A DNA stretch of 64,000 nucleotides from Pseudoalteromonas sp. R3 (GTDB taxonomy: Bacteria > Pseudomonadota > Gammaproteobacteria > Enterobacterales > Alteromonadaceae): positions 3,162,001 to 3,226,000 of the forward strand of contig NZ_CP034835.1 of assembly GCF_004014715.1 (NCBI RefSeq). Reading direction: 5' to 3'. Shown one piece after another: positions 8,984 through 22,189 of this stretch; position 1 is the first letter of the stretch, and the number at the start of each line of letters is the position of its first letter. A program made the position numbers and the translations under genes. The notes under the pieces were generated by a model that ran no database searches, was not told the origin of the DNA, and saw nothing but the letters and a program-made list of their open reading frames with translations.

Positions 8984-10327
8984 TTATCGGATCTGCAGAA
9001 TGTTCTGCTGAAGTGTTGAGTTCACTTCCAGTGCCCGAGAGTTTGCCTGGAAGTTTCGCTGTGCACTAATCAGGTCAACCAGTTCGTTCGTCAGGTTAAC
9101 ATTCGACTGCTCGAGTGCTGAGGAGTTGATGGTTCCCAGCGTACCTGAACCTGGCTCACCCGCGATAGGTTCACCTGATGTTAAACTCTTTTTCCATCCA
9201 GTGTTACCAACCTGCTGCAAGCCTTGCGAGTTTGAAAAGCGAACCATTGCAACCTGACCCAGGTAAGTAGAGTCACCATTACTGTAAGATGCCACTATTT
9301 TACCATCGGAGCCAATATCAATACCTGCAAGTCGACCTGTTGTAGCACCATCTTGCTCAAGTGCTTTTACTTCAAAGCGGCTCGCGAACTGTGTCGGTGG
9401 CTTAGTATTTGCCTCATCGCGCCAGTTCATCTGGATATTGCTCGGGAAAGTTGCACCATTGGTCAATAATGTTGACAGACCAGCGCCTGCACCCGCAGGA
9501 ATGTTAAACGGGTCAAAAGTTGGGCCCGAAACAGGCACTCCAGGATCACCTGTTGAAGCGGGGTTACCATTAGAATCAAATTCAAACTCGGTAATTGGTC
9601 CAGCTACACTACCGTCACCTGCTGGGCCTACTAACTGCCCACCCAAAGTTGCATAAACCTGCCACTGGTTTGGGTTTGTTGCAGGATCTTCTTTAACAAA
9701 ATACATCTGGAGAGTATGCGGCTCACCTAAGCTGTCATAAATCGTTGTAGACGTTGAACTGTTATAAGAAGCACTTACCGTTGGATCAAATGCTAGTGTA
9801 GGCGACGTTACTCTTGAGTCCAGGTTAAATGAAGTGTAAACATTTGTCGTTGCACGAGGAGAGCCTGATGCATCTGGGATCTGTAATGCAGCAGAGGTAC
9901 TCAAACTGACCGATGTCGTATCACCTGTGCTTGGGTCAACAGGGAAACCTTGCAGGAAGTTGCCCTGGGCATCAACAATAAAATTATCTTTATTGAGTTT
10001 AAATGCTCCCGCTCGACTGTAAGTAAAGTCTTGAGAACCCAACTCTTCACTCATTGCGAAGTAGCCCTCACCCGTAATCGCCAGATCCAACGAGTTCTGA
10101 GTAAAGTTCAGAGATCCCTGGTGGAACTGCTGTGCAACCATAGTGGTTTGTACACCATCACCATTTTTTGTTTTACCAGCACTGAATACAGAAGATGCAT
10201 AGACGGATGCGAACTCAGCACGTGATTCCTTAAAGCCTGTCGTATTCACGTTGGCAATGTTGTTAGCTGTCGTGTCCAGGTCTTTCTGAGCCGCAGCTAA
10301 ACCTGTTAATGCAATATTGAAACTCAT
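8984..10327 (-). CDS. flgE: Flagellar hook protein FlgE
   Basis: Structural subunit of the hook, 447 residues. The N-terminus (SFNIALTGLAAAQKDLDTT, then NNIANVNTTGFKESRAEF) and C-terminus (ALEQSNVNLTNELVDLISAQ, then RNFQANSRALEVN) are typical of hook/rod proteins. The middle (about 130-330) holds the variable surface domains rich in Ser/Thr/Pro/Gly. It is the last gene of flgBCDE. Confidence 0.97.
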   Translation of the reverse strand: MSFNIALTGLAAAQKDLDTTANNIANVNTTGFKESRAEFASVYASSVFSAGKTKNGDGVQTTMVAQQFHQGSLNFTQNSLDLAITGEGYFAMSEELGSQDFTYSRAGAFKLNKDNFIVDAQGNFLQGFPVDPSTGDTTSVSLSTSAALQIPDASGSPRATTNVYTSFNLDSRVTSPTLAFDPTVSASYNSSTSTTIYDSLGEPHTLQMYFVKEDPATNPNQWQVYATLGGQLVGPAGDGSVAGPITEFEFDSNGNPASTGDPGVPVSGPTFDPFNIPAGAGAGLSTLLTNGATFPSNIQMNWRDEANTKPPTQFASRFEVKALEQDGATTGRLAGIDIGSDGKIVASYSNGDSTYLGQVAMVRFSNSQGLQQVGNTGWKKSLTSGEPIAGEPGSGTLGTINSSALEQSNVNLTNELVDLISAQRNFQANSRALEVNSTLQQNILQIR

Positions 10328-10364
10328 ACTCTCACCTCTTGCGATTAAGGTTAAATCTTTTTAA

Positions 10365-11042
10365 TTAGGCCAATTCTGCGACGTCAGTTAGTCGCACGGC
10401 ACCTGCTTTAGTATTAATAACGATGCCGCTAGCACCATTGACGTTGACGCTCTCTATATTTCTGAAAGTCGCCGTAGGTAAGGCTGTAAACTTGCCATTT
10501 ACAGAGCCTTCAGCCTTTATTGTGTAATCACCAGGCGGAAGCATCTCGCCCTCTTTGTTTTTACCATCCCATTCAAAACGCACTGCACCGGGTTGCTGAT
10601 CTTTCATATCAATGGTTCTGACCAACTCGTTTTTATCATTGAGTACACTTACCGTCAGTTTTTCTACCGGCTCTGTCACAATGATTGAACCTCGCGCTTG
10701 CATGTCTGGGCCATGCTCAATCGTGTCTGACTCCAGCAGCGCCTTCTTGCCAATCAAGGTAGACGCCTGCAACGCAGAATTAGAAGTCATAGAATCAGCC
10801 AATGATTCGAACTTTGAATTCAGATCCGAAATGCCCTCGGCCATCGTAAAGTTCGTCATTTGCGCAATCATCTGATCATTGTCGGCAGGTTTGCTCGGAT
10901 CCTGATAGGACAATTGCTGAGTCAATAACGCAAAGAAATCCTCTTGCTTCAACTCATCATTCTTTTCAGTTGGCACTTGTCTATCTGGCCAACGCAATGA
11001 ATCGACATAGGTCGAGGTTGCTGAATTGACGTCGTTACTCAT
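10365..11042 (-). CDS. flgD: Flagellar hook-cap (scaffolding) protein FlgD
   Basis: Hook cap protein that directs FlgE polymerisation, 225 residues. The N-terminal region carries the conserved EDFFALLTQQLSYQDPSKPADNDQMIAQM block (about 30-60, quoted in part), followed by FlgD Ig-like and tudor-like segments (GAVRFEWDGKNKEGEMLPPG). It lies between flgC and flgE on the same transcript. Confidence 0.96.
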   Translation of the reverse strand: MSNDVNSATSTYVDSLRWPDRQVPTEKNDELKQEDFFALLTQQLSYQDPSKPADNDQMIAQMTNFTMAEGISDLNSKFESLADSMTSNSALQASTLIGKKALLESDTIEHGPDMQARGSIIVTEPVEKLTVSVLNDKNELVRTIDMKDQQPGAVRFEWDGKNKEGEMLPPGDYTIKAEGSVNGKFTALPTATFRNIESVNVNGASGIVINTKAGAVRLTDVAELA

Positions 11043-11057
11043 TGGCTATACTCCCAC

Positions 11058-11489
11058 TTAGCGCTGACCAAGTTGCAAAGTTTTACTAAGCATCTGCTTA
11101 GCAGCATCCGCTACCTGAACATTCGTTTGGTACGAACGCGATGCAGAGATCATGTTTGTCATCTCTTCAACCACATTCACATTCGGTTTATAGATGTACC
11201 CGTCTTTGTCAGCACTCGGATGGTTTGGGTTGTATTCAACCTGCAGTGGTTTGTCACTTTCAACAATCCCCAGCACCTTCACACCAACCGAAGAGCCCAT
11301 CGTATTAGGATGAGCAGCCGCTGCTTTATTCAACTCAGCAGCAAACACTGGGTGTCTGGCTCTGTAAACCTTATCCTGACTTGAGCTAATGCTGTTTGCA
11401 TTGGAAATATTACTGGCGGTCGTATTTAAACGGACATTCTGAGCGCTCATGCCTGAGCCCGCTATATCAAAAACATTATATAAACTCAT
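11058..11489 (-). CDS. flgC: Flagellar proximal rod protein FlgC
   Basis: Proximal rod protein, 143 residues, normal length. It starts MSLYNVFDIAGSGMSAQNVR with the rod motif SNISNANS and ends SYQTNVQVADAAKQMLSKTL. Its start is two bases after the flgB stop. Confidence 0.97.
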   Translation of the reverse strand: MSLYNVFDIAGSGMSAQNVRLNTTASNISNANSISSSQDKVYRARHPVFAAELNKAAAAHPNTMGSSVGVKVLGIVESDKPLQVEYNPNHPSADKDGYIYKPNVNVVEEMTNMISASRSYQTNVQVADAAKQMLSKTLQLGQR

Positions 11490-11491
11490 GA

Positions 11492-11902
11492 TTACCCACC
11501 TTGACCACTAAGGGCTTTCTTTAGCCCTTTAAATTTACCAGATAAAAAATTCAAACTAGCTTGGTACTCTAATGCATTTTGTACATACAAGTTTCGTTCC
11601 ACTTGTATATCCACAGAGTTACCATCACCAGTATCTGCTTGATTTGGCGTACGATATTGTTCAATACCATTATTTAATTGAGTCCCACCACTGAGGTGTT
11701 TCTCATTGGTTCTCACCATCTTATTGCCGCTTAGCTGTGCCGATTTTGCCGCTTTAAAAGCCTGACCGAAGTCGATATCCTTAGCCTTGTATCCAGGAGT
11801 ATCTGCATTGGCTATATTACTTGCCAAAATTTCAGCACGCTGAGACCGGATCAGCATAGTGTGGGGATGAACCCCCAATGCTTTATCAAAACTAATTGCC
11901 AT
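11492..11902 (-). CDS. flgB: Flagellar proximal rod protein FlgB
   Basis: Proximal rod protein, 136 residues. The block IRSQRAEILASNIANADTPG and the following YKAKDIDFGQAF are diagnostic. It is the first gene of flgBCDE, with a sigma-54 type promoter 36 bases upstream. No cheV/cheR or flgA/flgM lies upstream, where many Vibrio- and Alteromonadales-type clusters have them; an IS remnant and the rRNA operon are there instead. Confidence 0.97.
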   Translation of the reverse strand: MAISFDKALGVHPHTMLIRSQRAEILASNIANADTPGYKAKDIDFGQAFKAAKSAQLSGNKMVRTNEKHLSGGTQLNNGIEQYRTPNQADTGDGNSVDIQVERNLYVQNALEYQASLNFLSGKFKGLKKALSGQGG

Positions 11903-11937
11903 AACCCGACTCCAAAAATTTGACTTAGTGGGATAAA

Positions 11938-11954
11938 AGCAAGAATAAGGCCAA
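11938..11954 (-). promoter_or_regulatory. Sigma-54 (-24/-12) promoter for flgBCDE
   Basis: Minus strand TTGGC-CTTATTC-TTGCTT, with GG and GC separated by 10 bases. It is located about 40 bases upstream of the flgB ATG. Confidence 0.7.
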
Positions 11955-12176
11955 TATTTTAGTGGCGGAAAATTGCCGCATTGCCGACAACGCTACAGAC
12001 AGCTTACGAAGGATTAAGCGTCTAAATAAGTTAAGCTATTCACTACTGAGAGCGCCTAAGACTTCTTATTTGACTGGGGCTTATGGATTAGCATCTATCC
12101 TTATATGGTGATATGTAATACTAATACCAAATTAATTAAATTTGTGATCTAATGTCAAAATCCAATTTTCATCGAT

Positions 12177-13260
12177 GTGATTGTGATTTTGCAGCCCTCT
12201 GAATTTATTAAGCTTTCCAAACAGACTAAAGACCCAAGAAAGAAAGTGCGTATACTCGCACTGGCTCATTTCTTTGAAGGTAAATCTCGCTATCAGATTG
12301 CTGAATATTTAAAGGTCAGTCGTACTAGCGTAAACAAATGGGTCAAGACTATCTCGATTATGGATTAGAGGGCCTGGAAGACCTGGGAAGACCTGCCTCG
12401 CTCGGGCCGTCCTTGCAAACTGGATGATGCACAACTGAAGCAGCTTAAAGCATATGTACTCGACTCTATAGACCGCACGGAAGGTGGTCGGCTAACACTA
12501 GAAGATATTCAGCAATATATATCTGAGTCTTTTCACATAGAATACGAGTTATCAGCCGTTCACAGATTGTTGAAAAGACAAAACTTCTCATGGATCAGCA
12601 GTCGGTCAATCCACCCTAAAGGAAACCATGCTCACCAAGAAGCTTTTAAAAAACTTCGAGCTGGAAACGATCCTTCACACTCAGGGACACCTGCTTCCTG
12701 AACGTATTGATGTGTTGTTTCAGGATGAGGCGCGATTTGGTCAGCAAACTTCGACAACAAAGGTTTGGGCTGAAAAAGGCTCACGTCCAAGAGTTGTAAA
12801 GCAGCAACAATTCGAATATGCCTATCTATTTGGTGCAGTGTGTCCAACAACTGGCGAAACAGAAGCACTCATCTCACCTATAGTGAATAAAGAAGTCATG
12901 TATTCTCATCTGGAGCAAATATCACAAAGAACTCAACCAGGAAGAATGGCTGTGGTCGTCATGGATCGCGCAGCCTGGCACTTCAAAGATGGTTTGGTAA
13001 AAGGCCTGGAGAATGTAGTGATCATTAGGCTGCCACTTATACCAATTTCACTTAATTAAGCAAATTGGTATTATTCGCCAGAGTTAAACCCCATAGAACA
13101 AGTGTGGAGTTGGCTCAGACAACATAAGTTATCAAGCAGAACCTTTGCAAACTACGATGACATTCTGGATCAGGTCAGCGAAGCATGGAATGCGTTTATC
13201 TCATGTGCTGACAGGGTGAAATCATTGTGCTTTAGGGACTGGATAAATCTGACCAGTTAA
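12177..13260 (+). pseudogene. IS630-family transposase, broken by several lesions
   Basis: Segments, in order: a helix-turn-helix part (SRYQIAEYLKVSRTSVNKWV), a linker in the same frame from about 12399 (RSGRPCKLDDAQLKQLKAYV), the DDE catalytic domain from 12628 in another frame (VLFQDEARFGQQ, VVVMDRAAWH), and the final SPELNPIEQVWSWLRQHK from about 13073. Visible damage: one base missing near 12348; a 10-bp tandem duplication (GGAAGACCTG twice, about 12380-12399), which together restore the frame after a stop; an indel in the A6 run at about 12642-12647; and a 33-bp palindrome inserted at 13039-13071 that introduces a stop just before the last Asp/Glu motif. Not functional as read. Confidence 0.88.
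13039..13071. repeat. 33-bp palindromic insertion in the transposase
   Basis: ATACCAATTT and AAATTGGTAT form perfect 10-bp terminal inverted repeats around a 13-bp AT-rich centre. Removing the 33 bases joins CTT to TATTCG and restores the expected LPLYSPELNPIE. The ends resemble the ends of the host IS (ATACCA). It looks like a small palindromic mobile repeat. Confidence 0.75.
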
Positions 13261-13411
13261 TTGTTCAAAATGGTATAACACGCACTACGCGCCGAGAGCC
13301 CCCACAGGGAGTTGTGCCCAAAGGTTGCTAGGGACGAGCTTCACCATCCAACCAGCTTCATAGATGAATAGATAGCGCCATTCTGCCTACACCATTTTAA
13401 ATCGCTAAAAG

Positions 13412-13442
13412 CAAAAAACCCGCTGCATTACTGCAGCGGGTT
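13412..13442 (-). terminator. rRNA operon terminator
   Basis: Minus strand AACCCGCTGCA-gtaa-TGCAGCGGGTT followed by TTTTTGC. It lies just downstream of the distal 5S gene. Confidence 0.92.
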
Positions 13443-13451
13443 AACAATAAG

Positions 13452-13567
13452 GCCCTGGCGATGTCCTACTTTCACATTGGAAACCCCACACTATCATCGG
13501 CGCTGTTTCGTTTCACTACTGAGTTCGGCATGGGTTCAGGTGGTTCCAAAACGCTATTTTCACCAGG
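13452..13567 (-). rRNA. rrf: 5S ribosomal RNA, distal copy
   Basis: About 116 bases recognised by the 5S core (CCGAACTCAGTAGTGAAACG, GCGCCGATGATAGTGTGGGG). The closing stem is CCTGG/CCAGG. It is the second of two 5S genes at the end of the operon and differs from the proximal copy at the stem ends and a few internal positions. Confidence 0.97.
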
Positions 13568-13612
13568 AAAATCTTTTCTATTTTGTTTTTATTTTTATTA
13601 AATAAATTAGGA

Positions 13613-13728
13613 GCTTGGCAATGTCCTACTTTCACATGGGAAACCCCACACTATCATCGGCGCTATTTCGTTTCACTACTGAGTTCGGCATGGAATCAGG
13701 TGGTTCCAAAACGCTATGGTTACCAAGC
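13613..13728 (-). rRNA. rrf: 5S ribosomal RNA, proximal copy
   Basis: Same core as the distal copy; the closing stem is GCTTGG/CCAAGC, a paired (compensated) difference from CCTGG/CCAGG. It lies about 120 bases past the 23S 3' end and 45 bases before the distal 5S. Confidence 0.97.
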
Positions 13729-13847
13729 ATAAACTGTTGTGCAAGACGTTTATCAACGTCTCACTAAAATCTGGAAAAGCGTATTAAATTCTGTCGTCTA
13801 CTTTATTTCTTAACTTCTAACAAACAAAACCACTTTGGCGTTGTATG

Positions 13848-16725
<2,878 letters not shown>

Positions 16726-17122
16726 TACAACCCAAAATGGTTTTTCTGCGCCTTTGTCTCCCATGCTGCGTTCCTTAAATATTTTACTTGGTTACAACCA
16801 GTAAGGTTGCGCCCTGCGACAAAATATTTAAGCGCCTTGCCTGAAAAACAAATTCATTGAAAAATCTATTTTAAGCTGTAGTGCTAAAGACAGTTTTAAC
16901 TTCGCCAGAAGTTAAGTAATACTAAAGTAGACGCTAATTAATCAAAGAATGATTAATCGGCATTTTTCTTTCGAAAACTCTATAGAACAACAATTTTCAT
17001 TGTTATTCCGAGAATTTAATATCAGCTTTCCAAATTTTTAAAGAGCAATATTACTCAGTAAGTAAACTCACCAAGCAACAATCATCTGTGTGGACACTTC
17101 GAACAAATCAGTTCTAAGTCGA
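16726..17122 (-). other. 16S-23S spacer without tRNA genes
   Basis: About 397 bases. No tRNA-Ile, -Ala or -Glu sequence was found on the minus strand. A boxA-type antitermination element (TGCTCTTTAAAAA, 17035-17047) lies about 75 bases past the 16S 3' end. ATCATCTGTGTGG at about 17088-17100 is complementary to CCACACAGATGAT at about 18841-18854 upstream of 16S; together they form the RNase III processing stem of pre-16S. Confidence 0.8.
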
Positions 17123-18654
<1,532 letters not shown>

Positions 18655-18863
18655 AAAAGTTTTTTGAAACCGAAGTTTCGTGCTCAATGAATTCTGATTT
18701 TGATACCTGTCGGTATCGAATTGACTGTGCTGAATAAACTATGTTTATTCCGTTGGTCACTCAGCTCAATTGAGACTCTAAATTTGTTTGCGTCATCTAG
18801 CGAACTAGAATCTGCTGTTAGAACTCAATCTGTACGAGTGCCCACACAGATGATTGCTTCATA

Positions 18864-18876
18864 TTTTTAAAGAACA
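18864..18876 (-). promoter_or_regulatory. boxA antitermination element in the rRNA leader
   Basis: Minus strand TGTTCTTTAAAAA resembles the boxA consensus TGCTCTTTAACAA and lies about 210 bases upstream of 16S. The rest of the leader (18655-19047) holds the 5' arm of the 16S processing stem and no gene. Confidence 0.7.
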
Positions 18877-19053
18877 GTATAACTAACCTTAGTTAGTTAC
18901 CGCAGCCTTGCTGCAAAGTGGAGCGCCATATTAACCGCTTCACTTTTAAAGTCAACTAGAAAATTTAATTTTTCTTTATTAAGCTTTCCGTTTGGCTTTC
19001 CCTTCACTTGGCTCGTTGCTTTTCAGCGTTGTGCCCCGTGTCGGTGGATGCGC

Positions 19054-19081
19054 ATTATAGGGAAATCGAAACCCAGCGCAA
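19054..19081 (-). promoter_or_regulatory. rRNA operon P1-type promoter
   Basis: Minus strand TTGCGC-N16-TATAAT followed by a GC-rich GCGC discriminator, the hallmark of promoters under stringent (ppGpp) control. An A/T-rich stretch lies upstream (19081-19130). Predicted transcription start near 19047. Confidence 0.85.
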
Positions 19082-19238
19082 CCCCTTTTTTGAAGAAAAG
19101 TGAGAAAAAACACCTTTTCGACCATTTTACATACAGAACAGCGTAAAACCCACAGCTTTGTCATCAAATTTTCACCTATTTGACACAATATAACTGCTAG
19201 GGGATCTAAGTATTGTACATTTCAGAAGAGACGCAAGT

Positions 19239-19266
19239 AAAAATGGCGCTTTTTTGCACCATTTTT
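19239..19266 (-). terminator. Terminator hairpin after cnoX
   Basis: AAAAATGGYGC and GCRCCATTTTT flank a T6/A6 loop. It stands between the cnoX stop and the rRNA promoter and could act in either direction. Confidence 0.7.
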
Positions 19267-19280
19267 AGCCGCGGAAAGAA

Positions 19281-20144
19281 TTAGTACAAAAGACTGTAGA
19301 GTTTTCGACGATAGCGAGCAGCAATTTCATCACCTTCTGGTAAAGAGGCAATGATATCAAGGTAGCCTTTTTTGGCTTCTCCAAAATTCATGTCTTTTCT
19401 TAGTACAGATATCAGGCTTTCCAATGCATCAGCTTTTTTGCCTGTGTCGACCTGGGCCTGAGCCAGTTGACATAATATAGATAAATCATCCGGTGAAGCT
19501 TCTGCTTCGGCCATAAGACGCTTAAGTTCAGGTGACTCCTGAGCCTCTTTTGCTTGTTCTAACTTTGACTTTAAGTTAGTGAAGTAGGCATCCTGAGATT
19601 CTGCTGGGACAGACGCTAATAGCGCCTCAGCTTCTTCTACTTTTTGTATTTGAATACAGATATCTGCAAATACCAGCAAAACTCTTGGGTTATCTTTTGC
19701 AATACCGTAGGCCTGCTTTGCCAGTGCGAAGGCATCATTCAACTCACCATTAGCGAGCGCTTGCTTAGCTTGATCAAGTAAGATCAGCTCAGGCGAAGGC
19801 AGGTGCTCCGACAGAGCCTTGGCAATCTCTTCTTGTGTTTTTGCACCAGGGAGAACATCTACAGGCGTGCCCCCTTTGAGCACAACCAAAGTCGGTAACG
19901 CCTGAAGGCCGACTTGTTGAGCTAATTGAGATGCAAGCATTTGCTGTTGATCGCAATCGACCGTAGCAACCACTACATTATTTGGATATTGCTGAGCAAG
20001 CGCATCAAGAATATCAGCTTGTGCAATACAGTTTGGTTCCTGAGCGCTAAAAAACGTCATTAATATGAGCTTTTCAGGATCCGAAGATGCCAACACCTGT
20101 TGAATGTTTTCCGGTGTAAGTGAGATTTTATTTTCCATGTTCAA
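19281..20144 (-). CDS. cnoX: Thioredoxin-domain co-chaperone CnoX (YbbN)
   Basis: Cytoplasmic protein of 287 residues: an N-terminal thioredoxin-like domain (about 8-110) and C-terminal TPR-like helices (about 120-285). In the family it protects unfolded proteins under oxidative stress and hands them to GroEL. The active-site position reads SAQEPNC, so the resolving CxxC is absent, as in E. coli CnoX; a redox chaperone rather than a reductase is implied. It is the gene after topB, with no clear terminator between them. Confidence 0.9.
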   Translation of the reverse strand: MNMENKISLTPENIQQVLASSDPEKLILMTFFSAQEPNCIAQADILDALAQQYPNNVVVATVDCDQQQMLASQLAQQVGLQALPTLVVLKGGTPVDVLPGAKTQEEIAKALSEHLPSPELILLDQAKQALANGELNDAFALAKQAYGIAKDNPRVLLVFADICIQIQKVEEAEALLASVPAESQDAYFTNLKSKLEQAKEAQESPELKRLMAEAEASPDDLSILCQLAQAQVDTGKKADALESLISVLRKDMNFGEAKKGYLDIIASLPEGDEIAARYRRKLYSLLY

Positions 20145-20213
20145 CCCAGCTTTGATATTTGACTATCTATATGGTGACATCCATACCAATTACAAGGCAA
20201 ATATAATATCCGA

Positions 20214-22154
20214 TTAAGCCGCAGACTTTCGACGGCCAGTTTTAGTACTTGCGCGCTTTTTAGTTCTTTTTTTAGAAAATGAGGCTCTGGAACCAGATTT
20301 ACCACTTTTCAGGCCACTAAATATGGAACTGTCACTCGTATTCGCGCGCTCGATAATACCTGCTATTTCATTTTCAAGGGGGTGCATAAATGATTGATAG
20401 GTTTGTTCTTTTATTGCGATTTTCGCCAGTTGTGATTCCCACAATGCCGTTCGGTCTGGCAATGACAGATCTTCGGGAAGCGTCTTGACGAGCGCGACTC
20501 CTAACTCTGTTGATTTAATACTTTTGCCATTTCGTTGTAAGAAACCTCTTTTAAACAATAAATCGATTATCCCCGCTCTGGTTGCCTCAGTACCCAATCC
20601 ATCGGTCTCTTTCAACACTTTCTTGATGTCTGAATTCGACACAAACCTGGCGATGCCAGTCATAGCACTTAACAATGTTGCTTCGGTAAAATGGCTGGGG
20701 GGTTGAGTATGTTTCTCGATTACCTCTCCTTTGAAACAGTGAAGTAACTCGCCGACTACCAGCTGGGGCAGGATAACTTGCTTCTTTTCTTCTACTTTAA
20801 ATAAGCGTTTAAAGCCCAGGTCGATGATCTGCTCGGCCTTAGCAACAAACACCCCACCTGCAATTTCTAACTCCACCTTGGTTTCCGTATATCGATAGGC
20901 CGGGTAAAACTGCACCAGATACTGAGTACAAATGAGCTCGTAGACTTGCTGCTCGTACTGGCCTAACTGTGCCGTTTTTAGCTTCTTTGCTGTTGGAATA
21001 ATCGCATGGTGTGCCTCTACTTTTGCATCATTCCAGCATTTACTTTTCAAACTCAGATCTGCCCCAGCAACTTTATCTTCCTCTAACCCCTGGTTATTTA
21101 ATGCCGCATCCAATACCTGCTTTGACTCAGTAAAATGCCCCTTTGGCAGGTAGCGATTATCCGAGCGGGGATAAGTGATCAGTTTATGTCTTTCGTAGAG
21201 CGTCTGGCAGATATCCAGCACTTGTTTAGCAGACATACCAAAGCGTTTGTTGGCATCGATTTGTAGCGCCGATAAGTTATAAGGTAAAGGGGGGTTATGT
21301 TTCTTTGGCTTCGCATCTATTTTTTTAACCTGAGCATCTTGCCCCAGTACCCGCGACGCAACATTTTCTGCCAGCCCTTTAACCAGAACTCTGCCCTCTT
21401 CATCCATATAAGGCTGACAGGCCTCACTGGGTTGCCACTTAGCGCTAAATTCGCTCCCATCACATTTTTTTACATGAGCTTGCACCTCATAAAAAGGCTT
21501 AGACACAAAGTTATCAATTTCAATATCCCGCCTGACAACAAGCCCAAGGACCGGTGTTTGTACCCTCCCTACTGATAGCACTCCCTGGAACCCCGCTTTC
21601 TGCCCTACCAGTGTATATGCTCTGGTTAGGTTCATACCATACAACCAGTCTGCTCTTGCTCTGGCCAAAGCAGAAACACTTAAAGGTACAAACTCCTGAT
21701 TCATACGCATTTGACTTATTGCTTTCTTTACTGCTGATGGATTTAAATCACTGATCAGCAGCCGCTGGGTGGCTTGCTTTTTAGATGCCGATGGCTTTGC
21801 TTCCTGCAGCACCTCATCAACAAGTAACTGGCCTTCTCTGTCTGGATCCCCTGCATGAACCAGAAACTTAGCTTGCTTGATCAGCCTTTTGACAATACTG
21901 AGTTGCTTCTTGGTTTTGGGCTTCGCTTTAAATTGCCAATGCTCTGGAATAATGGGTAAGTGAATCATTTGCCACTTTTTGTATTTAGGATCATAGTCCT
22001 CTGGAGCAGCCTGCTCCAGCAAATGGCCAATGCACCAGGTAACACAATCTCCATTGGCCACCTCAATATAGCCATCATGCTTTTTATGTGGTTTAGGCAA
22101 AACATCTGCAATGGCTCTGCCAAGGGAAGGTTTTTCGGCAATATAAAGTTTCAT
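20214..22154 (-). CDS. topB: DNA topoisomerase III
   Basis: Type IA topoisomerase, 646 residues, that decatenates DNA and resolves recombination intermediates with RecQ. The toprim part starts MKLYIAEKPSLGRAIADVL and has HAGDPDREGQLLVDEV (the DxD metal site). The catalytic Tyr is in LITYPRSDNRYLP near residue 327; SVGRVQTPVLGLV and GLGTEATRA are family motifs. The basic C-terminus (about 610-646) has no zinc fingers. A LexA-type box lies 12-27 bases upstream of the ATG. Confidence 0.96.
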   Translation of the reverse strand: MKLYIAEKPSLGRAIADVLPKPHKKHDGYIEVANGDCVTWCIGHLLEQAAPEDYDPKYKKWQMIHLPIIPEHWQFKAKPKTKKQLSIVKRLIKQAKFLVHAGDPDREGQLLVDEVLQEAKPSASKKQATQRLLISDLNPSAVKKAISQMRMNQEFVPLSVSALARARADWLYGMNLTRAYTLVGQKAGFQGVLSVGRVQTPVLGLVVRRDIEIDNFVSKPFYEVQAHVKKCDGSEFSAKWQPSEACQPYMDEEGRVLVKGLAENVASRVLGQDAQVKKIDAKPKKHNPPLPYNLSALQIDANKRFGMSAKQVLDICQTLYERHKLITYPRSDNRYLPKGHFTESKQVLDAALNNQGLEEDKVAGADLSLKSKCWNDAKVEAHHAIIPTAKKLKTAQLGQYEQQVYELICTQYLVQFYPAYRYTETKVELEIAGGVFVAKAEQIIDLGFKRLFKVEEKKQVILPQLVVGELLHCFKGEVIEKHTQPPSHFTEATLLSAMTGIARFVSNSDIKKVLKETDGLGTEATRAGIIDLLFKRGFLQRNGKSIKSTELGVALVKTLPEDLSLPDRTALWESQLAKIAIKEQTYQSFMHPLENEIAGIIERANTSDSSIFSGLKSGKSGSRASFSKKRTKKRASTKTGRRKSAA

Positions 22155-22165
22155 TATTGAAATAA

Positions 22166-22181
22166 CTGTATGTATTTACAG
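22166..22181. promoter_or_regulatory. LexA (SOS) box upstream of topB
   Basis: CTGTATGTATTTACAG matches the gammaproteobacterial LexA core CTGT-N8-ACAG exactly, and the symmetry extends outward (ATAACTGTA...TACAGTTAT, 22162-22185). A -35-like TTGACT on the minus strand (22189-22194) would place the box over the -10 region of topB. The site is seen; binding is inferred. Confidence 0.65.
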
Positions 22182-22189
22182 TTATGATA

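Larger units (their letters stand above)
12124..13276 (+). mobile_element. Degenerate IS630-type insertion sequence
   Basis: About 1.15 kb carrying one broken IS630-like transposase. The outer ends read ATACCA...TGGTAT (12124-12129 and 13271-13276), a short terminal inverted repeat; beyond it the two ends match only loosely. TAA flanks both sides in one placement, consistent with the TA target preference of IS630 elements, but the exact ends are uncertain. It stands between flgB and the rRNA operon. Confidence 0.75.

Noticed and set aside
16726..17122. Possible spacer tRNA genes in the rRNA operon
   Set aside because: Searched by eye for tRNA-Ile/Ala/Glu cores and the TTCGA/ GGTTC elements in tRNA context; none found.
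20181..20200. TACCAATTACAAGGCAA near topB, resembling the palindrome half-site in the IS and stretches at 5410 and 35028
   Set aside because: Only ACCAATTACA is shared, without an inverted partner; chance similarity in AT-rich spacers.
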